In this document: in pieces, positions 36,240 to 48,510 of the stretch
Layout: the number at the start of each line of letters is the position of its first letter
How positions within the stretch are numbered: the stretch's first letter is position 1
DNA from: Hermatobates lingyangjiaoensis
Taxonomy: Eukaryota; Arthropoda; Insecta; Hemiptera; Hermatobatidae
Direction of reading: 5' to 3'
DNA length: 64,000 nt
Assembly (NCBI GenBank): GCA_026182355.1
Contig: JAPFBL010000255.1
Span: 5,085,501 to 5,149,500 of the forward strand
Notes under the pieces: model-generated
Told to the model about the DNA's origin: nothing
Databases searched by the model: none
The model's input: the letters and a program-made list of their open reading frames with translations, nothing else
Position numbers and translations under genes: made by a program

Positions 36240-36790
36240 GGTGTAAATAAGTTTATTTTCACAGAGGTATCCTGAAAGAAGTATAGTTGCCAAATGAAGC
36301 AGTAGGACGTTTGGATAAGGTTGCACTAAAAAAACAAACCTCTTTGTAGCCTTGAGTTTGCACTTTCCAGCATTCAAAAAGGTGCAATTATAGGGTGAAT
36401 GAAGAGCAACTCAGATAGAAGGCAGCTAGAACAACCAGGTCAAATCTTATTTAAAGATCTCTTTGCAAATAAACTTGCATTTGTAAGAAAAGATTAAATA
36501 ATTTGCACACAATACTATCTAGAATCTGTTTACTGAACTGTTTCTTTTCAAGCTATAGTTAACATCACACGCAAAATACAGGGTCTTATCTACAAGAGAC
36601 GAAAACTTTTGATCACATTCTGTATGAATGTCAAGTAATCCCTTTGAAGAAGATAAAGATCTTTGACAGAACATACCTAAAGCCAATAGAAGGGACAGCT
36701 GCTTCTGTATAGATAATTATGAAATCATTAAGCAACTTAAAACTATAAGTTGAGTTTAGACAATCGACAATGAGACTCACAATACGATAG
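36240..36790 (+). pseudogene. LINE (I/R1-like) C-terminus with zinc-knuckle remnant
   Basis: About 36,607-36,757 reads FDHILYECQVIPLKKIKIF and then FDRTYLKPIEGTA, followed by IIMKSLSNLKL after one stop. This matches the C-terminal 'C..C...ET..HiL..C' knuckle and tail of RNase H-bearing insect LINEs; upstream cysteines are obscured by frameshifts. Its orientation and position make it a plausible 3' end for the LINE RT fossil at 30,960-32,300, from which the inverted-repeat cluster separates it. Confidence 0.65.
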
Positions 36791-39120
36791 ATAATGCTGC
36801 AGAACGCCTGAGTTAAAGGAGTTTCAGATTCTTAGTGTAATAGTGTAATAATAACTATACCATCCTAGATTGGCCAATTGGTTCTAATTTCTTAGAACTA
36901 TTATAAGATTAGTACCATATTTAAACAAACTATACCATTATTGATATATATGGGTCTGATATTAGGACTGGATGATAGAAACATTTAAATATAACAAAAA
37001 AAACAATTGATTATCAACAAGTCTGATATTATGTTTGTTTATATAAAAGTGATAGGCAGCTCTAGATATGTAATTGTAATCTAATAAATACGTTATCATT
37101 GAAATAAAATTATATAATTATAAGAACCTGTAACAAAATATAGTGCAAATTGAGCAAGCGTTTTATAATTATGCAATACAAGTAAATTCCCAAGATACAA
37201 AATGGACCCCATCAAATATGCGGTCTATAGTCTGCGCTGTACTGAGGAAGTCTTATAAATTATACATCTCCAACTTTACGTGCAGGAAACAAGAGGCGAA
37301 TCAATTAACAAAGCGGTCATATGGAAGCATAGAAGACAGACTGTCTAAGAAAAGATAAATATACCTCCTTGTTATTCTCGTTACCCTTACATGCAAAACG
37401 CTCTTTGTAAAAGTTATAATCTTAAACAAATTATTATAGCAGAATTATACATTATAGCTACATAAATAACTTTGAACTAAATTTATAGGAACCAAGTTTA
37501 CAATGAGATACATTCCAGTTCAGTGAGTAAATAGACCAGTAAAGTCACTAAACATTTCTGATTAATTATGCGGATGAAGATAAAGCTTCTTATTTGAAAA
37601 AAAGTTGCTTTAACATTTCAAGATCCAGTTTACCAAGGCTGATGAAATGAATGTCTCGAGGTAAGATGGTGAGCTATTTTCCCACTTGTGGAGTTTCCAC
37701 TCCATTACTCGAGAAAGCCGTTAGCAAGCCTTTAATATGGAGTAAGGCACCTTGAACAGTTAGACCCCGTGTCGAGTGCTTTCTGCTTTTTCTTACGTGC
37801 TCTACTGCCTGGATAAAGCACAATATCTCACCGAAGTCCTGAATTGTTTTGTGTCTTCAAAAGTACTCTACTGTAACTTATAGGAATTCCGTTTGTTTTA
37901 ATAAATTAATTTTTCAGGAAAATAAAGCAATTTAAAAAAAAATTTAACTTCTTTAAAAGTTTACAAATAAAACATATATCTTTCTTGAATATGAATTATT
38001 GTTCACATTATAATTGCAATAACTCAATCCCTGTTCAGTTTAAAATTTATACGGGTCAATATAAAAAAATATATTACATCTATAAATGAAATACTTCGTA
38101 TACGTTTGTTTAGCTTTTTACGTCTTAATTTTAATATGTAGTCTGTATATTAAGTCTGTAAAATGAAAGTTGATTTTAATAAATTTTTTTAGTATGTTAG
38201 TATCATTCATAAATTTGAACACATATAGTTTTTACGATGTAGCAATATAAGTATAGATATCAAGAAAAAATATGGTCTCATGATAACTATATCGTTACTA
38301 CATTCGATGATTTTTGAGATTCTTGAGTTCCATTATTAATGTCTTTTCAGTGATGTCTGTATATTTGTGGTTGGGTGAACGTAGTGTGTATTCAAAAGTT
38401 TGTGATTCCGCTACAGGGGTTACATTTGATAGATCAAATCAAGTATTAGACAAAAATAGCCGTGATAGTGTTAATATGCCTTGTTGTTTAAGGACAATAT
38501 TTCATTATTAAAAACTAAGTTATTTGACCAAAGTTTGTTGTTGAACAACGTAGTTTAATTAAGTAAAAAAGCGGCAACATTTTTGTGAGTAAACATTTTG
38601 TTCTTCTAAGCTATTGGCTCTGGAATGTTACAATTTTACCATGAACTGAAAGAAAATTTCAACTCTTTTAGATCCCTTTTGAAATAGAATATAAAAGTAT
38701 TGTCTTATTATTCATTCCGAATGCTTGAACACAGTTCACTCCCTCGATAGCAATGAAATTATACCAACAATAACGCTATACTAAACATAAATTACTATAA
38801 AAACGTAAACCTCAACTTGGAACTTGGAATAATAGATGGCTTATTGTATTTCTTAGATTTGTGAACAATGACGTAAAAATGCTTCATCAGAATTAAGTAA
38901 AAGAAAATTTTAATTTCAATTATTAACAATGAAATTGAAAAAAAAAGGAATTAGAATAAGGCGAAGAAACACTAACTCTTCACACAAAACATTTTATTTA
39001 ACGTCCACCAGTTTTGAATACTTGGTGTACATCGTTAGGTTACACTAAGTAACCTTAAAATATAAGGTTATGTAAAATTGAATACAGAATAACAACTGAG
39101 ATATAACTAAAATGAGTTAA
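36791..39120. other. AT-rich intergenic sequence
   Basis: No gene supported. A less AT-rich patch at about 37,620-37,800 is unrecognised. Confidence 0.4.
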
Positions 39121-39328
39121 TTCACATAAGGGGTTATTCAGGATTTTGGTCATAAAACATACAACTCCTGATCATTAGCCGACGTTTCGCCAAAAGTTGT
39201 TTGGCATTTTCAAGGCTAAAAAACAAAAACAAAGGCTAAAAATGCCAAACAACTTTTGGCAAAACGTCGGCTGATGATCAGGAGTTGTATGTTTTATGAC
39301 CAAAATCCTCAATAACCCCTTATGTGAA
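39121..39328. mobile_element. Inverted-repeat element, family G
   Basis: Arms about 39,121-39,212 and 39,238-39,328 pair nearly perfectly, starting 'ttcacataaggggttatt'. Both carry the motif with a long hairpin: minus-strand GCCAAACAACTTTTGGC followed by GAAACGTCGGC, and a plus copy mutated to AAAACGTCGGC. Unlike the others, it has no flanking (TA)n. Confidence 0.75.
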
Positions 39329-40059
39329 TTTGAAATATCACTTTCACTATATATGATAGTTTGTAATTTGCGTTCTTTTTCTATATTCAATTTCATATTT
39401 TCTATTCAGAATTACATTGTAGATGTAAGCAAACTTTGAACACTAATGTTCAAAACGCAACAACGTTCATAAATTCTTTTGCGTGGACCAATAGTTATAC
39501 TAAACTGAATTACTCAACCAATTATTCAGATACTGAAAACAAACTTAACAGAGATTTATATAGTCAAACTTAATTTTCAAACCATGTACCATATTAGAAC
39601 AAAGTTTTTTAGTTTGAAAAAAATATTAATTGAGAAAATAACTAAGTAACCTGAACTAGCCAATATCAACATAGAATATAAATAGAATCCTGATTAGGCC
39701 TCTGTAAGTTAGTATTTCTTACATTATTTTTTTTGTTTATAGTTCTTTAAAACTGGTTTAATTTTGATTAGTCTATTGTAACCTGTTTTTTATTGGCTGG
39801 TTTTTTGTTACCTTTCCCTTGTTTTATACAAGTTTTACCTTGTATTGTTCAGATAACTTTAACTTGCTCTTTCATGTTACAAGACAAAATACCAAAGCGC
39901 AATTAATTTTCTTTTGGTAAATATAGTAGATTATTTTCTAATTAATACTTATTAAAATAATGCGTACTGTTTTCGAATACATTTTCATTCTAATAATTTG
40001 CAATGTGTGTGTATATATATTCTTATTTTTTGCTTTTCATAACCTTCCCCTAACATTGC
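39329..40059. other. AT-rich spacer
   Basis: Nothing recognised; a T-rich stretch lies at 39,720-39,850. Confidence 0.4.
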
Positions 40060-40591
40060 TTCACTCGTACACTCATGTACTATGCTTCGACTACCATTCG
40101 GTTTACTCCTGAAGACATTGTTCCTATTTCCAACAATATAAATATTGTTCCAGCATTTTCTCTCACTCCCTCATCACTAATGACACAACTGTTCTTTCAA
40201 AAGAACTTTTCTTCTTGCCTACACCAAGAATACAACACATTAAGCTATTGGATAACACACACGCGTGTGATGTAGAACACTACATTGGGAACAGTAGGAA
40301 ATTCTCTTGTCACCCTTTATATAATTCACTGAAAATTTTTAGGCTCCCATCTATTCAAGCTCTCATACGAACAAGGCGTGTATCCAGATTGTTCAAAATA
40401 AGTGTGCCCGCCTTATAGCCAGGGCTCCTTGGTACGCCCGTAATGTTGATATTCACCATGATTTGAAAATGGAATCCATAGATAGTTACATCACTCGACT
40501 TACTACCAATGAAGACAACAAACTATCTACTCATCCAAACCTTCTTGTACAAACTCTAAACCCTGCCACCAACCTTCCTCAACCTCACTGA
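40060..40591 (+). pseudogene. Jockey-type LINE ORF2 C-terminus
   Basis: The clearest part is a 72-codon frame from 40,373 to the stop at 40,589. It reads KACIQIVQNKCARLIARAPW, then YARNVDIHHDLKMESI, YITRLTT and HPNLLVQ. This is the conserved tail 'lq.vQNKclR.i..APWyvrN..iH.DL.v..i...i..l......HPN.l' of Jockey-clade elements. Upstream, 40,062-40,372 has scraps (SRTLMYYAST-like) in shifted frames. The 5' part of the element is missing, as is usual for truncated LINE insertions. A more diverged relative lies at 58,913. Confidence 0.8.
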
Positions 40592-43224
40592 ACAATTACT
40601 TCATTCACTGACTATCTGACTACTTTTCCAACTGATGACTAAAAACTTTGAAAACCATAACCACAACAAGACCACATGACCGCGAATACGACATCTTTAC
40701 TGTACAGACGAACTTATATCTGACATGAATTACTGACATTCCAAGTTATAGTAGCACAGTAAGCAAGCAGTAGAAGGCCTCTGGTCTGGAACTGCTAGTT
40801 ACGACGTGCACTATAGTGCGCGGATATATTCGTTGGTCGTTGGTCAAGCTCTCATTTTTAATCATAAACTTACATCTGTTTCTACGTCATATTCTCTTGA
40901 ATAAATTCTATTAATCTTATTCAACAACATATTTGTTTCTCCTTTCTCGCAATCTATTATTTCACGTAATAATTTACCTCCTTCCGAACGGAAGTCAATC
41001 AACCCCCTTATCAAAAACCACAATATAAATATAAAACTGTAAAGCAACTGTGGGACTGTTTAAAACTGTTTCTGACTCTACCCATGACCATATTGACAGT
41101 ATCTTAAAGATTAAACACATTCAACTCTCCAACGAGTCATAATTCTATACAGTATATTCAGTATAATTCAGTATAATCATACAGTATAATTCTATACAGT
41201 ATACCCGAATTCTCATTAATCTTTCCCTGAAAAATTCGAGTCTCACTATTAGTCTTTAGCTTAATAGTGTATTATTATAACTACATATTAATTTACGCAA
41301 TGATTACAAACTATTTTTTGAGATAATTATATTTAATATTTTATTTAACACTAAAATCAAGCTAAATAATATTGAGAAAATAGTTTATTTTACAACAAAT
41401 AATTAGAGTCACTGCTGATCTAACCCTGGAATTTAAATGCTCTGCACAGCATCCTTAGCTCTGGACCATCCTTACACTTATCTTCCACTGACAGATGAAA
41501 GAACTCCATTTAAGCATTACACTCAACAATAGTACCCTCATCACATTGGTTTACATCAAACCCTAAAACTGCCACTTATACTTGAACTTCAACAGTGGAA
41601 ATCCAAGGCTGTTAGGTACTTTATATTAATAAAGTGTTCTTATATTCCTCTCTTTTCAAACATGTTGTATTGCCAGTAGTTTAAATGAAAATATTTCCCC
41701 TTACACTTTAATAATAAATTTTAAGAGCGAGTTCATTTTTCTATTGTACTGGCAAGGATTCTGTTCCCAGTAACAGTGCCTGTCACTCCTGCTTAGTTTA
41801 ATCTTCATCTTAAAATCCCACATCCTATATTAACCTGCAACCCAGGCGTTATTAAACTTGGTACAACCATAATAATCATTTTTCACTCTATATTTATTTG
41901 CTTCACCTAACACCTCTGTTCTTTCTTTCACTTATATGGCAGACGTCCCACTGATATCAATAGCTTCTCTTCACAGAAATTTAACATTTGCGAGTGATTA
42001 AATCTCACCTATAGCATTAAAATTGTGTGAAGGCTCAGGTTGCCTCACCTGACCTATAATAAACCCTCAACTCCATTTCTCGTCTGTCTCACATACTACT
42101 CTTTCCTCTATCTTCAAAAGGCTAGTTTTTTATAAATGCAAAAACTGTATTTACAAGTTGAATAACATGAAATATATATTCATGTATATAAAATAAATAA
42201 AAAACGTTTAAACTATAGCAAAAACAAAAAATAAATGTGACTAATATAATTTAACCTACTATAAGTTAGTTGTTTTCGTTAGAGTCTCATTTATAGCTTA
42301 CCCTCGTTTAAACGATTATTACTTTAGTTTGTTTTGCATAGATCAGACATCAACCATTCACAGCTTTCTTAGAGGTGCTCCCAATACCTTTTCCAACCAA
42401 ATAATTTCCATTCAAACTAAAACAACGTCTCTCAATCAATAATTAAAGGAAATTTAGGTCCTGCACAATTTTCTCTTGATATTGGGAACACTACATGACA
42501 ACTTTAAAAGGAGGTGCATATTTGCTGCTATACACAGAAAGTTCTCCAGGTTTAAATTTAAAAAGATGAATATTATTGACCTGTAACAGTTGATTTTTGG
42601 GTGGTTGACTCTACTTTGTACCTGAGGATAGTAGAATCAAAAATTTATGAATACTGTATCCTGTTTTCCTACCGATTTTGTTATGAACATTTGTGTTTGT
42701 CATGGATTCTATCAACTAAACACCAATACATATATCAACGTCTAAGCAACAGCAACAAATTTAAGAATAGACCTAAGATCATTCAAAAAAAAGAAAAAAA
42801 TCTTCTTCAGAACCAAACTTTAAGTAAAATCGAACATTTGGAAAATAATGAGACAAGAGAACTGTTTCAAACAGAGTAAAAGCAAGAAAATGAAATAAGT
42901 GCAGGGAAGGTCCGACCTTCCTCCAAAATTATGAAAATCATCACATAAAATCCCCAATTAAGAATTATAAATTATTGATATAGTTAAGAAATATTATCAA
43001 GAGTTATTAACTAAATTTAACAGATTATATACAATAACTATTAATATTTGTTTATTCAAATTAGACTTAGTATTACCCAAAGCAGTAGCTGTCTGCTGGA
43101 GTTTATAACTAGAAGAAAGTTATTATTTATTTCTTGCTGAACACTTTGGAGTTAGTTAACTTTAAAATATTTGTAATATTTGTTTATCTATCGTTTAATT
43201 ATGAACTTGTAAATGTATATATAT
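40592..43224. other. AT-rich intergenic sequence
   Basis: Pyrimidine-rich stretches at 41,400-42,120. No gene, RNA or clear repeat recognised; the frame at 42,601-42,879 is lysine-rich and unconvincing. Confidence 0.4.
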
Positions 43225-43310
43225 ATACAATGATATACAATCATATACAATGATCAAATCACAATGTGATTGGTATTTCACGTGTTTATGTAAACTCTTG
43301 TCATATATAT
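43225..43310 (+). mobile_element. Family C 3'-end fragment with TA borders
   Basis: 'gatcaaatcacaatgtgatt' and 'atttcacgtgtttatgtaaa' match the right end of the family C element at 18,790-18,835. Short TA tracts lie on both sides. Confidence 0.5.
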
Positions 43311-43347
43311 ATTGATAAAAGTATTAACCGTGAAGTAGAAACAAAAT

Positions 43348-43652
43348 AAAGTTTATCAGGACTCGGTCAGTTCTTGAGGTTCAAATTAAACTCTCATTAC
43401 CAACATTTTGGTTTTTATTGAAAACCATTTTATAGGCAGAAGTATAAAATTTTTGAAATAGAAAAACTAAGTCTTACATTAATGATTATTTTACAGAAAT
43501 AACAGAATGTGGATTTCACAAACAAATGTCTATTTGAATCTTATTTGATTTTATACTTTTGTCAATGAAAAAGGTTACTAATAAAAACCGAAACTTTGGC
43601 AATGAGAGTTTAATTTGAGCCTGAAGAACTGGCCGAGTCCTGATAAACTTTT
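43348..43652. mobile_element. Inverted-repeat element, family A copy 2
   Basis: Arms about 43,348-43,460 and 43,545-43,652 match each other and the arms at 17,728-18,019. Shared landmarks are 'ctctcattaccaac', 'aaaaccattttataggcaga' and the motif ending ACCGAAACTTTGG (plus 43,562-43,600; minus 43,401-43,440 mutated to CAAAATG). The spacer is longer than in copy 1, and the right border is a short TA tract at about 43,654-43,665. Confidence 0.7.
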
Positions 43653-43729
43653 ATTATATATATAGATAATTAATTAAAATGATTCCACGAACTAAGAAAA
43701 CTAAATTTACAGAAAGAACATTTGTAGAA

Positions 43730-43810
43730 GAGATCACAGTAATTCACTACTATATTTCTACCATATCGTCATCAGCTAGAGAGTACATAAAGAATTGAGT
43801 CTCTCCAAAG
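43730..43810 (-). mobile_element. Fragment carrying a PLE-type motif
   Basis: The minus strand reads AGCTGATGACGATATGGTAG followed by AAATAT (43,752-43,775). Nothing else of an element is certain. Confidence 0.35.
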
Positions 43811-43849
43811 ACAGTCAACGACTTTATATAACTATATTTATATCTATAT

Positions 43850-43985
43850 AATCAAACCAGAATAAGCAATGGGAAAAAAGACTAAGATATTAGCCTTTTT
43901 TTCTCATTTCATATTGTGGTTTTTTTATGTGTTTATTATGAAATCTTGTTGTTATATGTACATAACAGTATCAATGCTAGAAATA
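43850..43985. mobile_element. Collapsed family C inverted repeat
   Basis: A left arm 'aatcaaaccagaataagcaa' and right arm 'ctcatttcatattgtggttt' remain, with most of the interior, including the motif hairpin, deleted. The tail 'atgaaatcttgttgttatat' matches other family C ends. Confidence 0.5.
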
Positions 43986-45194
43986 CCAACAACATGAGTT
44001 TGTTGGTATTTCACATACATATGAGTTTATCTCATACATAAAGGTAAAGCAGAATGTTTAAAACTGTGAGTCTGTACTAGCGTGTAGAGTTTGAGTCCCA
44101 GTGTTATCCCTTATGGTATGCAGTTAAATTGCTTAGTCAGACAAACATCACATAATTCTATAAAAGAGAACACATAACTCAATCAATAAATAAGTTGCCT
44201 TATTCCAAAATCAATTTTTTGAAAAAGTGGATAATAGATAGATAATAAGCCATTACGACATTTTAACTAACATTGAAATTTCCTGAAAACTTTAAACCTT
44301 TGTTAAAATTCAATTCTTAAAGTGTTTGAAATAAAGAACATTGTTAAGGTAGGTTCATCAATTTGAGAACTTTGAGTAACAAAAGGGAGTAATTATTTCT
44401 GTGTAATGATTTGGGGTTGAAAGTACTTTAAAAAGAGGGCAGTAATTAAGGTGAGAGAGGTGTAAGACAGGCTAGTTTGTCTGGCGGCTAACCGCATCCA
44501 CTAGGCACCGGCACTAGCTTGTTACCAGTAATGGCTCAGATTTATTCCTGCTCCAGTGATGTACAGCACCTGATAGTAACGGTGCGACAGACGCGTATCC
44601 CTCGACAGTTTATTTGAAAAATGATTCCGATTGTTTTCATACTTGTTTAGGAATGCCAACCATATATTCAACTGATCTATCGTCAGTTATGTTCTGCAGT
44701 CATATTTTGCGTGTATCTATTCATTTCCCTAGATTAAGTTTTCTCTTCAAGTTGTAAAGTATTAACATTATATTTTAGGCAGTCAATGACTAAAAAATAT
44801 TTAGATTGTTTTGAGCAGATTAAAATGGCAATAATGAATCATTTCAAATGTTATCATTATTACTTGATCTCACTGGTGTCATAGTGTATTTGTAATAAAG
44901 TTTGCAATGTTACTACAGATCATTCATCATTCATAATTGTTAATTACTGCTTACAGGTTAATATTTCTTGTGGTTACTAATGGCGAAGGTGACTAGCTCT
45001 ATTGTGATTTATAATAATCAACTACTCCCTACTGAGAATAACCATATACAACTATTACATCAAATGAAGATAGGCATCTTAATCATAATTAATAATTTTA
45101 TTCTGTTTGAAAATAAGTGCCCTTAATCAAATAACATGGTCACAAACTTTTACATAGGAGCAACTCTCTCATATATTATTAGAGAACACACACA

Positions 45195-45234
<40 letters not shown>

Positions 45235-47259
45235 CGCACATAGACTCACATAATGACAGCATCATTGCAATAGATTAAAACATGGATTAAATTTACAAAA
45301 CATTAAATCTTTTCAAATATCTAAATAAATTGACATATAGTAAAGTAAAGAAAAATGATAAAATTAAATTTTGATGAGAGTCTAATTTTACATCACATTA
45401 ATATTTAAAACAATGTCAATAATGATAATGTCTGGTAAATTAGTTCAACTACAAATTAAACATTTTGTAATTAGAATTTTTTTATGAACATATAAATGTC
45501 ATAATAACATTTATAACATCCAAATATGTTGAAGTAGAAGTGAAGTACTCCAACAAACAGTTATTAAAAAGTAATTAAATAAAATAGATATACAAGTATT
45601 AAGTTAACTAGGCATTCCTAGTCTGCAGTGCAGTTCACATGGTCGTTTACCACAGATGGTATTGCTCCTTGTAATTATTGAACACCGTATACTAGACAGC
45701 CACAGACAAGCTGATCATCGCATTACTCAACTCTAGCCTGTACAAGATTCATATCAAACACCAGCAAACATTTTCAATCATACTGTCTCTGCCGGTTTAA
45801 TAACTTAAAGAAATGTTCACCTCGACTGAAAGCTACTCAACCTGGGACATTGGTCTCTCATTAACTTAAGTCTAACTATAAAACAGATGTCTGGCATCAT
45901 TATAATACTAACAGTAATAAAGAACAATATCGTTGTTATCTCGCTATTTATTACCACTCTAATTACAATTCTAATCCTAAAAACCTTGTGAGGAACTTTT
46001 ATTTACCAAATCATAAACGCCAGCGAATGTGTAGCGCAGGGCGAGTTGTCTTGAATAGTTTCATTAATTATTTTCAAAAGAAATTATCATTCTCTGTCAT
46101 ATCTCTTTCCCAGTTGAATAAATTTAGATCTACTTTCTTATCAATATATATATTTTATATTTTGATATAACAAAATGCATTTTACGTATTATATTTTACG
46201 AATTTACACGACATACTGGCCACAATAAATCGATTTAAATATGCTTGATACAATGAAATGAAATATTTCTTCAAGGTAATAATATAAGACGATTGAGTAT
46301 TTAATAATTTTGTCTAAACCAATTTAATTAATAAGTGAATTCATTGCACAGAATATAAATATGTAATCAATGTCTTTTAGGTAGTGCTAATTCTTTTTAA
46401 AACAACTTCTTAAAGAAATACAATTCTGAAGTAAAAGTTTAAAATGTAAAATTACTCTATTTTCCTGTTTATTGGTGAACTAAAAAAAAAGCAAGTAAAA
46501 GAAGAACTGATTTCATTTAAATACTAGTTTGTTTTCTGCACCAAACAGAGACTAATAGATGTTGAATTATATACAGAAAGAGTAGTGATGACATAGAATA
46601 TCAAAGGAGATGTTCAAAGAGTAAAAGAGGAATTGAAGAGATTACCTGAGCATAGGACAGCACTTGAATGCACGTTGGCAGACGAAGCGCAACCGCAACT
46701 GGTCCTAACATGCAAAGAACTCCTAGTTTGAGTCCAAAGGTTGCTTACACTGGGGTGACAGTCATCCCACAAATAAACCTTAAATACACTACCTTCAATT
46801 TGCTATCAGATCAAATGATTTTCTCATTACATTTCAAATAGTTTTCCGTTGTAAAGATTTTCAAACGTATTATGAAACAATTTATTTCTGTTTTATTAAT
46901 AATAAAATGATTATGTAGAATAATTTTTAATTTAACGGAATATCTACCCGTTATTCATTTAAATTAATTTTATAAATGATTATTTTCATGTAACTTAGTA
47001 GTATTAGCTGTTATAATTACAAATAACTGTTGTGTGTGATTTTATAGTGACAAAATTGATAAAATTCAACATTTTATGTAGCATTGGGTGGGTCTACTAA
47101 AGAAGTTTCTATAGAATCTGTATAAATTATTATCACTCTTGGTAAGTCCTATAAACACTTCATGTACTTTACAGATTACCAAGGTATTCTAATTGTGTTT
47201 TCACCAAATGTCAAAAAAAAAAAAAAACAAAGTTCTTTAGCATACAAATACTTCAACAG
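43986..47259. other. AT-rich intergenic sequence
   Basis: Patches at 44,450-44,620 and 45,600-45,870 are less AT-rich but unrecognised. No gene supported. Confidence 0.4.
45180..45356 (+). repeat. Dispersed repeat R1, copy 4 (3' part) with (CA)n
   Basis: A (CA)n tract (about 45,187-45,229) is followed by 'cagcatcattgc', 'aaaacatgg' and 'catatagtaaagtaaagaaa', in the same order as the R1 3' half. The 5' half is not recognisable. Confidence 0.5.
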
Positions 47260-47495
47260 GTTAGGAAAAGGATTAATTCTCCACACAAAAAAAGTTTATT
47301 ACTTGAAACTAAACAACGCCTTTCGAACATTTGATGTTCTTCTTCAGATTACATGTAAAAAATATATATATATGCATTTAAGAGCTTTGATAACATAGGG
47401 GCGAATTAATTAAAATGAATACATCTGACACTATTGAGTCATAACGGGAATAATATTGAAATGGCTTAAATTATTAAATATTTAATGTATGTATA

Positions 47496-48400
47496 CGAGG
47501 TGTGTAAATAAAGTAGTGACGTAAATGTACTGGCAACGTCGCTTTCGATCTGGCAACGCTGGAGACGCGTGGCCTTGAGTAGCGTCAGGTGCACGTGTGA
47601 TGCGCCTCCAGTATGAATCTGAACTCGCCACAGTCATTTGTTTGTCCGTAGCGTTGGTTTTCGTGAAATGGTTTTTTCTTGAGCGTTTTAAAAATAAGTG
47701 ACCTCATTGCGGTGTGCAATCAAATTTTGCTTCAGACTTGGACATAATGCAACCGAAACTTTTGAAAAACTTCAGGAGGCCTATGGAGAACGTGTTTTAT
47801 CAAGGGCACAGGTTTTTCGGTGGTTTAAGGAATTTTCAGAAGGAAGAGAGTCGATTGAAGATGAACCACGAAGCGGAAGGCCTTCAAGTGCAAACACCGA
47901 TGAAAATGTCAACAGAGTACGGAACCTTGTGCGTTCAGATCGACGCTTGACAGTCAGAATGATCGGGGAACAGTTGAATTTGAATCACACCTCCGTTCAT
48001 CACATTTTGACAAGTGGGTGTTGCATCACGACAACGCGCCCTGTCACACTGCCATCTCAATAAACGAGTTTTTGGCCAGTAAAAACATTCCTGTTGCTCC
48101 TCAGCCTCCTTATTCACCAGACTTGAGTCCTTGTGACTTTTTCCTCTTCCCGAGATTGAAAAATCACCTCAAGGGAACTCATTTCGGGACACTACAAAAC
48201 ATACAAACTGCTGTAACCGACCAGCTGAAGGCCATTCCAGAATCCGAGTTCCAGCAATGCTACAATGATTGGAAGGACCGTCTCCAGCGCTGTGTGGCTT
48301 CCGAAGGGAACTATTTTGAAGGTGACAATATCACATTGTAATTATATTGGAATAGAAAATTTAAAAAAAATCAGTCTCACTACTTTATTTACACACCTCG
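47496..48400 (+). mobile_element. Mariner-like element, copy 2, internally deleted
   Basis: The 905-bp element has terminal inverted repeats 'cgaggtgtgtaaataaag...' at both ends, flanked by TA at 47,494-47,495 and 48,401-48,402. It is closely similar to copy 1 at 9,343 outside the deletions, which differ between the copies. Confidence 0.95.
47692..48341 (+). pseudogene. Mariner transposase, start lost, internal deletion
   Basis: Compared with copy 1, the initiator ATG reads ATA at 47,694-47,696 and about 12 bp encoding the next residues are missing. The two helix-turn-helix regions follow intact up to HHILT (about 48,012). An internal deletion then joins them, out of frame, to WVLHHDNAPCH, YSPDLSPCDFFLFP and the full C-terminus ending VASEGNYFEGDN. 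The first catalytic aspartate is deleted; the second and third remain. The product cannot be active. The deletion endpoint differs from copy 1, which keeps NELEMRKIC after HHILT. Confidence 0.95.
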
Positions 48401-48510
48401 TATATTTTTTTTCTAGATGTAACCTGAAGAAGAACATCAATTGTTTGAAACGTATCGTTTAGTTTTTACTAATAAACTTTTTTGTGTGGAGACTTAATCC
48501 TTTTCCTAAC

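Larger units (their letters stand above)
47260..48510. mobile_element. Inverted-repeat element, family B, carrying a nested mariner
   Basis: Outer arms 47,260-47,350 and 48,423-48,510 are reverse complements, with 'ggaaaaggattaa' and 'ctccacacaaaaaa' at the outer side. The motif is at the inner side (plus 48,422-48,455: CCTGAAGAAGAACAT, loop, TTGTTTGAAACG; minus 47,316-47,348). Mariner copy 2 occupies most of the spacer. A lone relative of one arm lies at 57,230-57,550. Confidence 0.8.

Noticed and set aside
44060..44110. tRNA-like B-box sequences ('gagtttgagtccc' here, also near 15,830 and 46,720)
   Set aside because: No matching A box, cloverleaf or SINE body was found around any of them.
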